Positions 27,641-38,200 of a DNA stretch of 64,000 nucleotides are shown piece by piece (positions within the stretch are counted from its first letter, which is position 1; every line of letters starts with the position of its first letter). The stretch covers positions 1 to 64,000 of the forward strand of contig PLCN01000011.1 of assembly GCA_003134785.1 (NCBI GenBank), read 5' to 3'. Both the position numbers and the translations under genes were made by a program. The DNA comes from Spartobacteria bacterium. GTDB taxonomy: Bacteria; Verrucomicrobiota; Verrucomicrobiia; Chthoniobacterales; UBA10450. The notes below the pieces were generated by a model. It ran no database searches and was not told the DNA's origin. It worked only from the letters and a program-made list of their open reading frames with translations.

Positions 27641-30600
27641 TTATTGCAGCGCAAAGACTTCCACAACGGCTATGCCGGTCGTCCCATTCACGCCGCGGAC
27701 GATGGCGGTATACTGCGCGCCATTGGCCGGCAAGGTCGCCACGATAGCTGATTCGAAGTCGTTGCTCGGCGGAATAGTGCTGTCGATGATCGCCTGCTTG
27801 TTCGGGCTATCGCCCCAGTTATCATTCATGTCTACCAAGCCGCCATTCCCGTCGCGCAGCTCCAGGATAGGATCTTCCAGCTTCCCCGGCACGCTCAACG
27901 ATGGACCTAGCGCTTCCACGATCACCTTCTGCGGCGTCTGGCCAGCTACGATGGTTCCCGCGATTAGGACGTCATCGCCCGTTTGCACCAGGCCGCGCGT
28001 CGAGATATTCGCCAGCTTCGAGTCAACCGAGCGATCCAGATCGTAAACTTGCACGACACCTATCCCGGTGGTGTTGTTCGCGCCGCGAACGATCGCGGTA
28101 TATTGGGAGTTATTCGCCGGCAGAGTAGCGATGATGGCGGACTCGAGGTCGTTGGCTGGCGCAAAACCGCTATCGATAATCGCCTGCTTGTTGGCCGATT
28201 GCTGCCAGTCATCATTCGAGTCGAGCAGGGTGCTGCCTTGATAAAGTTCCAAGGTCGGATTAGCCAAAGCGTCAGCTATTCCGAAACCGGTGAGCGACGG
28301 GCCGATGGCGAGCACGATAACCCTTTTCGGCTGTGTTCCAGTGACGATGAATCCGCCGATCAAGGCGTTATCACCGGTCTCGACGCGCAATCGTGTGGAA
28401 AGATTAGCCAGCGCGGTAGGATTAGGTGGCGGCGTAGGTGTAGGTGTAGGCGTGGGTGTGGGGGTAGGGATAGGGGTAGGAGTCGGTGTTGGCGGCACGG
28501 GACTCACCACGACCGATTCATTCGGGTCGCTACAACTTGTCGTTACCGCACTGTTATTCGCGTCGCCGCTATAGGTTGCCACCCAGCGGTAAGTGCCAGC
28601 GGCAGTTGGGGTGAACGAATTCGAAGTGTAACTACCGTTGCCGGCGGCGCTGTTCGTCGAGGTGAAGACGGCGGCGGCGCCACAGGTTGCGTCCCCCGGC
28701 CCGAATAACGCGAAGGTCATCGTCCCGGTCGGCGTAAAGCCATTGGCAAGTGTCGCAATATCCAAAATGCTGCCGCCCACTGGCGTCGCCCCCGAGGCTT
28801 GGGTCGCGATTGTCGGAGTTGCCTTCGTTACTAGCAGGTATTTCGCGTCGCTCGGGATTCCGTTGGCGAAGACGGTGACCATAGCCGAGCCAAGCGGAAA
28901 GCCGCTGACCGGTATCGAAGTAAAGGCCGAGCTCGACCACCCCGCCGCCGGGTCAACAGGTAGGAAGGTGGTTTTGGTGGTCTCAATATTGCGCAACTGC
29001 ACGACTGGGTAACTGGTCGAAGAATCCTGCGTGTTGCCGCCCGAGGCTGGAGAGATGCCTTGGAAGAGTGAGCCGGTCAGCGCGAGGCTGCCGCCGAGTG
29101 GGAGGGTGGAAGGCGCTGTGGCAATCTGCGGCTGCCAAAGAGAGCGCAGGTATCCCAGCCCCCCTAAGTAATGGTCCACATTCTGCAGATACTGGTCGTT
29201 CGCCCCGCCTGTGACCAACACAATGTCATTGGAAACCAGGGTCGCGGTGTGATTGTGGCGCGCGCCGTTGAGGTTGCCCGCGGACGTCCATTTTCCGCTC
29301 GCCGGATCGTATATTTCCGCACTCGCAAGCGGGCCAGTATTGTTTCCCTGCCCGCATGCTATCAGCACTTTCCCGTTGGGAAGTAGTGTAGCCGCTGTTG
29401 AATCGCGTGCGGCGGCGAGACTCCCCGTTACCGTCCACGTGCCGCTCGCTGGATCGTACAGTTCCGCACTCGCCAGTTGACTGGAGTTGCCGGTGGTTCC
29501 AGACCCTCCTGCGATCAGCACCTTTCCGTTGGACAGCAGCGTCGCCGTGTGGTTTCGGCGCGCGATGTTGAGGTTGTTCGTTGCCGTCCATTTCCCGCTC
29601 GCCGGGTCATACAGTTCCGCGCTCGTGGAAACATTGAAACTGCTGTCATATCCTCCTGCGACCAGGACCTTGCCGTTTGGCAGCAGCGTCGCAGTGTGAG
29701 TCTGGCGCGTGGTGTTGAGGTTGTTTGTTGCCGTCCATTTCCCGCTCGCCGGGTCATACAGTTCCGCGCTCATGGAACTTTGGTGGCTGCTATCCTGTCC
29801 CGCGGCGACGAGCACCTGACCGTTGGTCAGCAATGTCGCCGTGTGATTGGAGCGTGCGGTGTTGAGGTTGCCCGCCGTCGCCATCCATTTCCCACTCGCC
29901 GGGTCGTACAGTTCCGCGCTCGCGGAAACATCGCTAAGTGAATCCACTACTCCCGCTGCGACGAGCACCTGACCGTTGGGCAGCGACGTCGCCGTGTGAC
30001 CATAGCGTGCGGTGTTGAGATTGCCCGTGGCCGTCCATTGCTCTGTCACCGTATCGAAGAGTTCCACGCTCGCCAGAGGGCCGCTGCCGTTCACCCCGCC
30101 TGCTACCAGCACATGGCCATTGGCCAGCATTGTTGCGGTGTGCTCCTCGCGTGGTGTTGCCATCACCGGCGGGCTCCCCCAGCCACCGCTACTCGCGGGA
30201 TCGTACAGCTCGGCGCTGGTTAGATATCTGGCGCTCGGAATCTTTTGGAAATTGTCGAAACCAGCCGTGAAGAGTATGCTGCCAGTAGGCAGCAGGGTGG
30301 CGGTCTCATTAGAACGGGGGGTCACCAGGTTGGCGGTCGCCGTCCAGGTGCCGTTGGCGCCTTGGCCTGGAGTGTAAAGCTCTGCGCTGGCTAAAGAGTT
30401 GGTGCCGTCAGTTCCTCCCGCCACCAGCACCGTCCCATTAGGCAACAATGTCGCCGTGTGACTGTAACGGGAATTGACCGGATTGGGAGTCGTATTCCAA
30501 GTCCCGTTCTTGGGATCGTAGAGCTCCGCGCTTCCCACGGCGCCGCCGTTTTGTCCAACGGCTACGAGCACATTGCCGCTGGAGAGCAACGTCGCGGTGT

Positions 30601-31300
30601 GAAAATAACGGGCGTTGCCGAGGCTCCCGGTAACCGCCCACATCCCGCTCGCCGGATCATAAAGCTCCGCCGTGTTCAAAGTGCCGCTGTTGCCTTGTCC
30701 TCCCGCGACCAACACCCTGCCATCAGAGAGCAGGGTCGCCGTGTGATTATCCCGTGCCGCCATGAGGTTGCCGGTTGCCGTCCAGGTCCCGGTCGCCGGA
30801 TCGTAGAGTTCCGCAGTGCCTTGAAAGCCGTTGGTGGCGTATCCTCCCGCGACCAGCACCTTGCCGTTAGGGAGCAAGGTGGCGGTATGGGCATAGCGTG
30901 CGCTTGCGAGACTCCCGGTCGCTTTCCATTTTCCCGTCGCTGGATCGTAAAGTTCCGCGGTCGTGAGAACCGTATTACTGGCGCCAACTCCTCCAGTGAC
31001 GAGCACCGCGCCGTTGTGCAACATCGTCGCGGTGTGAGCCTCACGCGGAGTTATCAGACTGCCCGTCGCTGTCCAAGTCCCGATCAACGGGTCGTAGAGC
31101 TCCGCGGTGCCCACGATGCCGGGGTTAGCTCCTCCGGCAACCAATACCTTCCCGTTTTGCAGCAAGGTACTCGTGTGAAGAGTGCGTCCCTGCGCCAGAT
31201 TACCTGTGCTGGTGAAAGTAAACGGCGCACCCGTCGCCGTTACGAGAACCCACCAATGGATCGCCGCGAGAATCGAAAGACGAAGGCCGAGCGTTTTCAT
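27641..31300 (-). CDS. Fourteen-repeat kelch exported protein with clade A module
   Basis: The 1219-residue product starts at the ATG at 31300 with a short signal peptide (LRLSILAAIHWWVLVTATGA). The mature end begins PFTFTSTGNLAQGR. Fourteen kelch-like units are more diverged from each other than in the 23704 gene (ETATLLPTGSILFTAG, HTATLVSNDIVLVTGG). An early-set-like domain, an Ig-like domain (GSILDIATLANGFTPTG), a long Pro-Thr linker (about 28425-28495) and the clade A module ending VVEVFALQ follow. Only 24 bases separate it from the upstream delta-60 gene's stop, and no clear ribosome site is present, so it is probably the last gene of an operon 35210 to 27641. In that operon it carries module A while the two genes before it carry module B. 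Confidence 0.88.
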   Translation of the reverse strand: MKTLGLRLSILAAIHWWVLVTATGAPFTFTSTGNLAQGRTLHTSTLLQNGKVLVAGGANPGIVGTAELYDPLIGTWTATGSLITPREAHTATMLHNGAVLVTGGVGASNTVLTTAELYDPATGKWKATGSLASARYAHTATLLPNGKVLVAGGYATNGFQGTAELYDPATGTWTATGNLMAARDNHTATLLSDGRVLVAGGQGNSGTLNTAELYDPASGMWAVTGSLGNARYFHTATLLSSGNVLVAVGQNGGAVGSAELYDPKNGTWNTTPNPVNSRYSHTATLLPNGTVLVAGGTDGTNSLASAELYTPGQGANGTWTATANLVTPRSNETATLLPTGSILFTAGFDNFQKIPSARYLTSAELYDPASSGGWGSPPVMATPREEHTATMLANGHVLVAGGVNGSGPLASVELFDTVTEQWTATGNLNTARYGHTATSLPNGQVLVAAGVVDSLSDVSASAELYDPASGKWMATAGNLNTARSNHTATLLTNGQVLVAAGQDSSHQSSMSAELYDPASGKWTATNNLNTTRQTHTATLLPNGKVLVAGGYDSSFNVSTSAELYDPASGKWTATNNLNIARRNHTATLLSNGKVLIAGGSGTTGNSSQLASAELYDPASGTWTVTGSLAAARDSTAATLLPNGKVLIACGQGNNTGPLASAEIYDPASGKWTSAGNLNGARHNHTATLVSNDIVLVTGGANDQYLQNVDHYLGGLGYLRSLWQPQIATAPSTLPLGGSLALTGSLFQGISPASGGNTQDSSTSYPVVQLRNIETTKTTFLPVDPAAGWSSSAFTSIPVSGFPLGSAMVTVFANGIPSDAKYLLVTKATPTIATQASGATPVGGSILDIATLANGFTPTGTMTFALFGPGDATCGAAAVFTSTNSAAGNGSYTSNSFTPTAAGTYRWVATYSGDANNSAVTTSCSDPNESVVVSPVPPTPTPTPIPTPTPTPTPTPTPPPNPTALANLSTRLRVETGDNALIGGFIVTGTQPKRVIVLAIGPSLTGFGIADALANPTLELYQGSTLLDSNDDWQQSANKQAIIDSGFAPANDLESAIIATLPANNSQYTAIVRGANNTTGIGVVQVYDLDRSVDSKLANISTRGLVQTGDDVLIAGTIVAGQTPQKVIVEALGPSLSVPGKLEDPILELRDGNGGLVDMNDNWGDSPNKQAIIDSTIPPSNDFESAIVATLPANGAQYTAIVRGVNGTTGIAVVEVFALQ

Positions 31301-31324
31301 TGGTACGTTTTTGCTCTGGCTGCG

Positions 31325-34300
31325 TTACTGAAGGAAGTAAACCTGGACAACACCGATGCCAGTAGTCTCCGGTTTGCCTCGCACCTGGGCGGTATATTGG
31401 CCGGGTTGAAGAGTAGTGACAAAGGCTGCTTCCAGATCGTTGGTCGGTTGCAAACCAGTAGCTTCGAGTTCTGCCTGCTGACTACTGCCGTCGGTGCGGA
31501 CCTTCCAGTCATCGTTCTCCACCACGATGGCGCCGTTTCCGTCCCTTAGCTGAAGGGTGGTATCGGCCAGAGCGTTGGTAATGCCAAAGGCGCTTAGGGA
31601 AGGTCCTATCGCGCGCACCACGGCTCGGACTGGTCCATTCTGGATAATAAAACCCGCGATCATGAGTTTATCGCCCGGTTGAATCAGACCTCGGGTGGCG
31701 ATGTTAGCCAACCGGGCGGGGGACGCGGCACTCAAATCGAAGGCGTCCACGACCCCGGTGCCAACCGTGTTCCCCAAGCCGCGCACGACCGCGGTGTAAC
31801 TGCCCGGAGCCAGGTTCGCGATAATCGCAGACTCGAGGTCATTACCCGGTGCGAACCCGCTCGCGGCGATCTCCGCGGATTGATCGGCCGTGATAAGGCC
31901 TCCAAGCTGCGTGATTCCCCAGTCGTCATTGCTCGCAACGATGGCATTTGCATTATTCGCATCATGGATCTCCAGAGTGGGATTAGCTAGCGCGTCCGTT
32001 ATTCCAAAAGGCGCGAGCGATGGGCCAATCGCTCGGACGATGATTTTCTTGGCCGAGCCGGCCGGCCCTTGGACAATGAAACCCTCGATCAGGACGTTAT
32101 CATCCGTGCCGACCGGAAGGCGCGTAGAGACGTTGCCGACCAGGCCAGTTGTAGGTGTAGGTGTAGGTGTAGGTGTAGGTGTTGATGCTGGGTTGACCGC
32201 AACCGTCTCGCTCGCGTCACCGCAGGCAGTGGCAAAGGAGGCATTGTGTGCGTCGCCGGTGTAGCTCACGACAAAGCGATAGGTGCCGGCCGCAGTCGGA
32301 GTAAACGCCGCGGAGTTATAGGTCCCATCCCTATTCACTTTGGAACTAGAACTGAAGGCCACCGGGCCGCCGCAAGTAGAATCGTTAGGTCCGTAAACCT
32401 TGAACGTAATGAGGCCAGTGGGGCTTACTCCGCCCGAGAGGGTGGCGGTGTCGGAGATCGTTCCGCCGACGGTCGTCGCAGACGAAGCCGTCCCCGAGAT
32501 TCCCGTGACCACAAAGAATGCATTCCGCACCGATTCGGTGACGCTCTCCGAGCCGTTGCCCTGGCCGCCGCGATAATAACCGCGCGCGCGGATGTAGATG
32601 TTCTGGCCGGCTGGCAAATTCAAACCAGTCAGGATCCAGTTATTGCCGGACGCCGTGCCGCTGCCGAATGCTGTGCCGCTGCCAAGAGGGGTGTAGTTCA
32701 CATTGTCGGTGGAAGACTCAAAGGTAACGCGCGTGAAGTGCGGGCTGGCGCCGCCGAGCCCCCAACTAATGGCGCTTGGTTCCGTCACGGCCAGGTTTTG
32801 CAGCGCGGCGGTGTCGTTGGTCAAGCGAGCGAAATAATTGCGAGACTGTCCGCCAATGCTGTTCGCTCCGTTGAAAGCACCACCCGCCAGAATCTTGCCG
32901 TCCGCCTGCATCGCGATGGCATTTACTCCGCCGTTCGCGTTCGGGTTGAACAACGGATCAGCTTTCCCGGTGGAATCGAGCCGGGCGATGTAATTGCGCG
33001 CCTGTCCGCCGATGTTGGGCGCTCCGAATTGGGTGCTGAAAATGCCGCCCGCCAGAATCTGGCCGTCTGCCTGCACCGCGATTGAAAAGACGTCGCTGTT
33101 CGCGTTCGGGTCGAACGCATCCGCCAAGCCCGTGGTGGCATCGAGTCGGGCGATGTAATTACGCGTCGCTCCGCCGATCGTGGAGGTGCCAATCGGTCCG
33201 TTGAAAGCGCCGCCCACCAAAATGTTGCCATCCGCCTGCACCGCGATTGAAATGACCTGAGCGTTCGCGTTCGGGTCGAAAGAATCGGCCGCCCCGGTCG
33301 TGGGATCGAGCCGGGCGATGCCATTGCGGGTCTGGCCACCGATGCGCGTAAATTGGCCGCCCGCCAGAATCTTGCCGTCCGCCTGCACCACGATTGCCTC
33401 GACAATTTCGTTTGCGTTCGGGTCGAAACCTGTGTCGAGCGTGCCGTCGGTGTTCAAACGCGCGATGTTATTGCGCGGTGTGGCGCTGCTGGCGCCATCG
33501 GGCTGGAGTGTGCTAAAGCGGCCGCCCACCAAAATCTTCCGGTCCGTCTGCACCGCGATTGCACCGACAGAAAAGTTCGCGTTCGGGTCGAACAACGGAT
33601 CAGCTTTCCCGGTGGGATCGAGCCGGGCGATGTTATTGCGCGGTTGGCCGCCGATGCTGTTGCCTCCGCCCGAGCTGAAGAAATCGCCGCCTACTAAAAT
33701 CTTGCCGTCTGCCTGCACCGCGATTGAAAAGACGTTACTGTTCGCGTTCGGGTCAAAAGTCATGTCGAGCGTGCCGTCGGTGTTCAGGCGTGCGATGTTG
33801 TTGCGCGGCACGCCCAAAACGCTGGAAAAGTGTCCCCCGATAAGAATCTTCCCGTCAGGCTGAACGGAGGTGGCGTAAACAGTGTTAAGCTGATTTGAGT
33901 CGATACTGAGACTGGCATCGAGCGTCTGGTCGAGTCGGCCATCGGTTTCCAGCCGGGCAATCCGGTTGCCCGTCACCGCCGCTCCGCCATTCGGTGCGAT
34001 CGTGGTAAAAAGGCCGACCGCTAATACCTTGCCGTCCACCTGCACCGCGACGGCGTTGACCGTAGCACTCGCGTTCGGATCGAATGAATCAGGAGCTCCG
34101 GTGTTGGGATCGAGCCGCGCGATTCGGTTGCGCGGGATCGCTAATGAGCCGGGAGGCTTGAGCGCTGTAAAATCGCCGCCCAGCAAAATCTTGCCATCCG
34201 GCTGCACCGCGATTGAATCGACGTTACTGTTCGCGTTCGGGTCGAACGACAAATCCGCCGCTCCGGTGGCGCCATCGAGCCGGGCGATCTCGTTGCGTCC

Positions 34301-35164
34301 CGCCCCGCCGATGCCCGTGAAAACGCCGCCCGCCAAAATCTTGCCATCCGCCTGCACCGCGATGGCACGGACAGTACTGTTCGCGTTGGGGTCGAATGAA
34401 TCCGCCAGCCCGGTGGTAGAATCGAGCCGGGCGATGAAGTTGCGCGGCTGCCCGCCGATCGTTGGCGTTGCAAAGCTGAAATCGCCGCCCACTAAAATCT
34501 TCCCGTCCGCCTGCACCACGATGGCACGGACTCTATTGTTCGCATTCGGGTCAAACGAATCAGCCGCTCCGGTGGTGGGATCGAGCCGGGCGATGGAATT
34601 GCGGATCTTGCCGCCAATAGTGGGCGTTCCGTTGCCAAAGTCGGTGAAATCGCCGCCCACTAAAATCTTGCCGTCCGCCTGTACCGCGATGGCATAGACA
34701 TCCAGGTTCGCGTTCGGGTCGAAGGAAGGATCAGCCGTTCCGGTGGCGGGATCGAGCCGGGCGATGTGGTTGCGCGTCTGTCCGCCTATGGTAGGCGTGC
34801 CGTTGGATTGGCTGAAAGCGCCGCCCACTAAAATATTGCCGTCCGCCTGCACCGCGATGGCATTGACAGGACCATTCGCATTCGGGTTGAAGTTGAGGTC
34901 GAGGGTGCCGTCCGGGTTGAGCCGGGCAATGTTGTTACGCGTCACCGCCGCTCCGCCATTGGGCGAGAGCGCGGTAAACTCGCCGCCGATCAGAATTTTG
35001 CCGTCCGGTTGCACCACAACCGCGCGGATCGCGCCGTTGGCATTCGGATCGAAACCATCGAGCGCGGATTGCGCGCGGACCGTAGCCGCGCCGCCCGCCA
35101 GCAGCAGGGCAACGGAAAAAAATAGAAGCGCAGCTTTGTTACGGGCTTTGGATGTTGTCTTCAT
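31325..35164 (-). CDS. Delta-60 repeat exported protein with clade B module
   Basis: The 1279-residue product starts at the ATG at 35164 with a signal peptide (AALLFFSVALLLAGGAATVRA). More than a dozen delta-60 units follow (SFDPNANS.V.SIAVQADGKILVGG.F). A fibronectin-like stretch (ISWGLGGASPHFTRVTFESS) and an Ig-like domain (GGTISDTATLSGGVSPTG) come next. A Pro-Thr linker (near 32145-32185) leads to the clade B module (VGNVSTRLPVGTDDNVLIEG ... GIGVVQVYFLQ). The start lies 45 bases after the stop of the 35210 gene, so the two are likely co-transcribed. It is the complete relative of the truncated protein at the left edge of the window. Confidence 0.88.
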   Translation of the reverse strand: MKTTSKARNKAALLFFSVALLLAGGAATVRAQSALDGFDPNANGAIRAVVVQPDGKILIGGEFTALSPNGGAAVTRNNIARLNPDGTLDLNFNPNANGPVNAIAVQADGNILVGGAFSQSNGTPTIGGQTRNHIARLDPATGTADPSFDPNANLDVYAIAVQADGKILVGGDFTDFGNGTPTIGGKIRNSIARLDPTTGAADSFDPNANNRVRAIVVQADGKILVGGDFSFATPTIGGQPRNFIARLDSTTGLADSFDPNANSTVRAIAVQADGKILAGGVFTGIGGAGRNEIARLDGATGAADLSFDPNANSNVDSIAVQPDGKILLGGDFTALKPPGSLAIPRNRIARLDPNTGAPDSFDPNASATVNAVAVQVDGKVLAVGLFTTIAPNGGAAVTGNRIARLETDGRLDQTLDASLSIDSNQLNTVYATSVQPDGKILIGGHFSSVLGVPRNNIARLNTDGTLDMTFDPNANSNVFSIAVQADGKILVGGDFFSSGGGNSIGGQPRNNIARLDPTGKADPLFDPNANFSVGAIAVQTDRKILVGGRFSTLQPDGASSATPRNNIARLNTDGTLDTGFDPNANEIVEAIVVQADGKILAGGQFTRIGGQTRNGIARLDPTTGAADSFDPNANAQVISIAVQADGNILVGGAFNGPIGTSTIGGATRNYIARLDATTGLADAFDPNANSDVFSIAVQADGQILAGGIFSTQFGAPNIGGQARNYIARLDSTGKADPLFNPNANGGVNAIAMQADGKILAGGAFNGANSIGGQSRNYFARLTNDTAALQNLAVTEPSAISWGLGGASPHFTRVTFESSTDNVNYTPLGSGTAFGSGTASGNNWILTGLNLPAGQNIYIRARGYYRGGQGNGSESVTESVRNAFFVVTGISGTASSATTVGGTISDTATLSGGVSPTGLITFKVYGPNDSTCGGPVAFSSSSKVNRDGTYNSAAFTPTAAGTYRFVVSYTGDAHNASFATACGDASETVAVNPASTPTPTPTPTPTTGLVGNVSTRLPVGTDDNVLIEGFIVQGPAGSAKKIIVRAIGPSLAPFGITDALANPTLEIHDANNANAIVASNDDWGITQLGGLITADQSAEIAASGFAPGNDLESAIIANLAPGSYTAVVRGLGNTVGTGVVDAFDLSAASPARLANIATRGLIQPGDKLMIAGFIIQNGPVRAVVRAIGPSLSAFGITNALADTTLQLRDGNGAIVVENDDWKVRTDGSSQQAELEATGLQPTNDLEAAFVTTLQPGQYTAQVRGKPETTGIGVVQVYFLQ

Positions 35165-35209
35165 AATGTGAAGCTACCTACAACGGATGCCTGGCGCGGC
35201 GGCACTCTG

Positions 35210-38200
35210 TTACTGAAGGAAGTAGACCTGGACAACACCTATGCCAGTAGCCTCCGGTTTGCCTCGCACCTGGGCGGTGTATTGGCCGGGTTGAAGGGTG
35301 GTGACGAAGGCTGCCTCCAGATCGTTAGTCGGTTGCAGACCAGTAGCTTCGAGTTCCGCTTGCTGGCTGCTGCCATCGGTACGGACCTTCCAATCATCAT
35401 TCTCTACCACGATGGCGCCGTTCCCGTCCCTTAGCTGAAGAGTGGTATCCGCCAATGCGTTGGTAATGCCAAAGGCGCTCAGGGAAGGTCCTATCGCCCG
35501 CACCACGGCGCTGACTGGTCCATTCTGGATAATAAATCCCGCAATCATGAGTTGATCGCCAGGTTGAATCAGACCTCGCGTGGCGATGTTGGCCAACCGG
35601 GCGGGGGACGAGGCGTTGAGATCGAAGGCATCCACGACCCCGGTGCCAACCGTGTTCCCCAAGCCACGCACGACCGCGGTGTAACTGCCCGGAGCCAGGT
35701 CCGCGATAATCGCGGACTCGAGGTCATTACCCGGTTCGAACCCGCTCGCGGCGATCTCCGCGGCTTGGTCGGCCGTGATGAGGCCTCCTACTTGAGTAAC
35801 TCTCCAGTCGTCGTTAGTCGCAACTATGGCATTTGCATTATTCGCATCATGGATCTCCAGGGTAGGGTTGGCTAGCGCGTCCGTTATTCCAAAAGAAACG
35901 AGCGATGGGCCAATCGCGCGCACGATGATTTTCTTGGCCGCGCCGGCCGGGCCTTGGACGATAAAACCCTCGATCAGAACATTATCATCCGTGCCCACCG
36001 GGAGGCGCGTTGAAACGTTGCCGACCAGGCCAGGTGTGGGTGTGCTGCCGGGCGTGGGTGTCGCTGTTGGAGCTGGTGTAGGTGTGGGTATAGGTGTAGC
36101 CGTGGGTATTGGTGTAGGAGTAGGTGTGGGCGCGGGTGTCACAGCCACTGATTCATTCGCATCATTGCATGCGCCGGCTACGGGATTATTGTTCGCATCA
36201 CCGCTATAGCTAGCGACCCAGCGATAGGTGCCGGGAGTTGTTGTCGTAAAACTTCCGGATGAGTAACTGCCAACCCCTGTAACGGGAACAGCCGTGGTGA
36301 AAACAGACGCACCGCCGCAGCTGGAGTCATTCGGTCCGTAGAGTGTAAACGTGATCGTTCCGGTTGGCGCGTTTCCACCCGACAACGTCGCGGTGTCGGA
36401 GATGCTTCCTCCGCTATTCACGCCCGCCAACGCCTGAGTCGTTAAAGTGGGTGTTGGGAGTATAAAGAACATAGTCCGGGCATCGCTCGGGATGCCGTTG
36501 ACAAAGACGGTCGCGAGCGCTGGGCCGGGAGGAAAGCCAGTCACCGGTTTGGAGGTGAAGGCTACGTTAGACCAGCCCGCCGGAGGTAGGAAGATAGACT
36601 GCTCGTTCCCAATGCTGCGCAACTGCACGATCGGGTAATTAGTCGATGAGTCCTGAGTGTTCCCGCCCGAGGCTTGTGATATGCCTTGGAAGCGCGAGCC
36701 AATCAGCTGAAGGACGAAACCTAAGTTTGATAAGCTGGAACCCGCTGTCGTAATCTGAGGCTGCCACGCGCTCTGGAATCCGAGGCCGACATCGTAGAGT
36801 TCCGCGCTCTGGAGAGCTCCGCTGCTGTTATTAAATCCTCCCGCGGCCAGCACCTTACCGTTGGGCAGCAACGTCGCCGTGTAAAATTCGCGGGCGGTGT
36901 TGAGGCTGCCAGTGATCGTCCAGAACCCGCTCGCCGGATCGAAGAGCTCCGCGCTCATGAGATAAGTGCTGCCCAAACCTCCCGCGACGAGCACCTTGCC
37001 GTTGGGCAGTAACGTCGCCGTGTGCCTAGCGCGGGCGGTGTTGAGGCTTGTGGTCGTCATCCAGGTCCCGTCCGCCGGATCGAAGAGCTCAGCGCTCGTG
37101 CCATTGCTGTCACCCCCTGCGACGAGCACTTTGCCGTTGGGCAGCAACGTCGCCGTGTGCTGCTCGCGTGCAGTGTTTAGGGGATGGAGGGTCGTCGTCC
37201 AGTTCCCGCTCGCCGGATCGTAGAGCTCAGCGCTCGGGAGAGGGCCGCTGCTGTTATCAAATCCTCCCGCGACGAGCACCTTGCCGTTGGGCAGCAATGT
37301 CGCCGTGTGCGATTGGCGGACGGTGTTGAGGCTGCCGGTGACCGTCCAGAACCCGCTCGCGGGATCGTAGAGCTCCGCGCTCGTGAGAGAGTTGCTGCCG
37401 TCATTCCCGCCTGCGACGAGCACTTTGCCGTTGGGCAGCAACGTCGCCGTGTGAAAAGTGCGCGCCATGTTGAGGGGGTGGAGGGTCGCGGTCCAGTTCC
37501 CGCTCGTCGGATCGTAGAGCTCAGCGCTCGGGAGAGCGCTACCGGGGCCGGCATTATTACCTCCCGCGACAAGCACCTTGCCGTTGGGCAGCAACGTCGC
37601 CGTGTGGAATTCGCGGGGGAAGCTGAGGTCGCCGGTCGTCGTCCAGCTCCCGTCCGCCAGATCATAGAGCTCCGCGCTCGCTACATAGCCGCCGTCATTG
37701 GAGCCGCCTGCTACGAGCATCTTGCCATTCGGCAGCAGTGTCGCCGTGTGCAGGTAGCGTGCGGCGCCGAGGTTGCCGGTCGCCGTCCAAATCCCGGGAG
37801 CGGCAGCGGGATTGAAAAGTTCCGCGCTCGCGAGAGTGCCGGCGGTGCCTTCTCCGGCGGTGACGAGCACCTGGCCATTGGGCAGGAGCGCCGCCGTGTG
37901 CTGCTGGCGTGCGTTGTTGAGGCTGCCGGCCGCCGTCGAGGTTCCGGTCGCCGGATCGTAGAGTTCCGTCGTCGCGAGATAGGTGCTGCCGTCGTAACCT
38001 CCCGCGAGTAGCACCTTGCCGCTGGCCAGCAGCGTCGCGGTGTGTCGCACGCGGGCAGAGGTGAGGTTGCCGGTGGTGGCCGTCCAGGTCCCGCTGGCCG
38101 GATCGTAGAGCTCCGCGGTCAAGAGAGTGCCGGCGCCGTTGCGTCCGCCTGCCACGAGCACGAGCGCCTTGCCGTTAGGCAGAAGCGGCAGCAATGTCGC

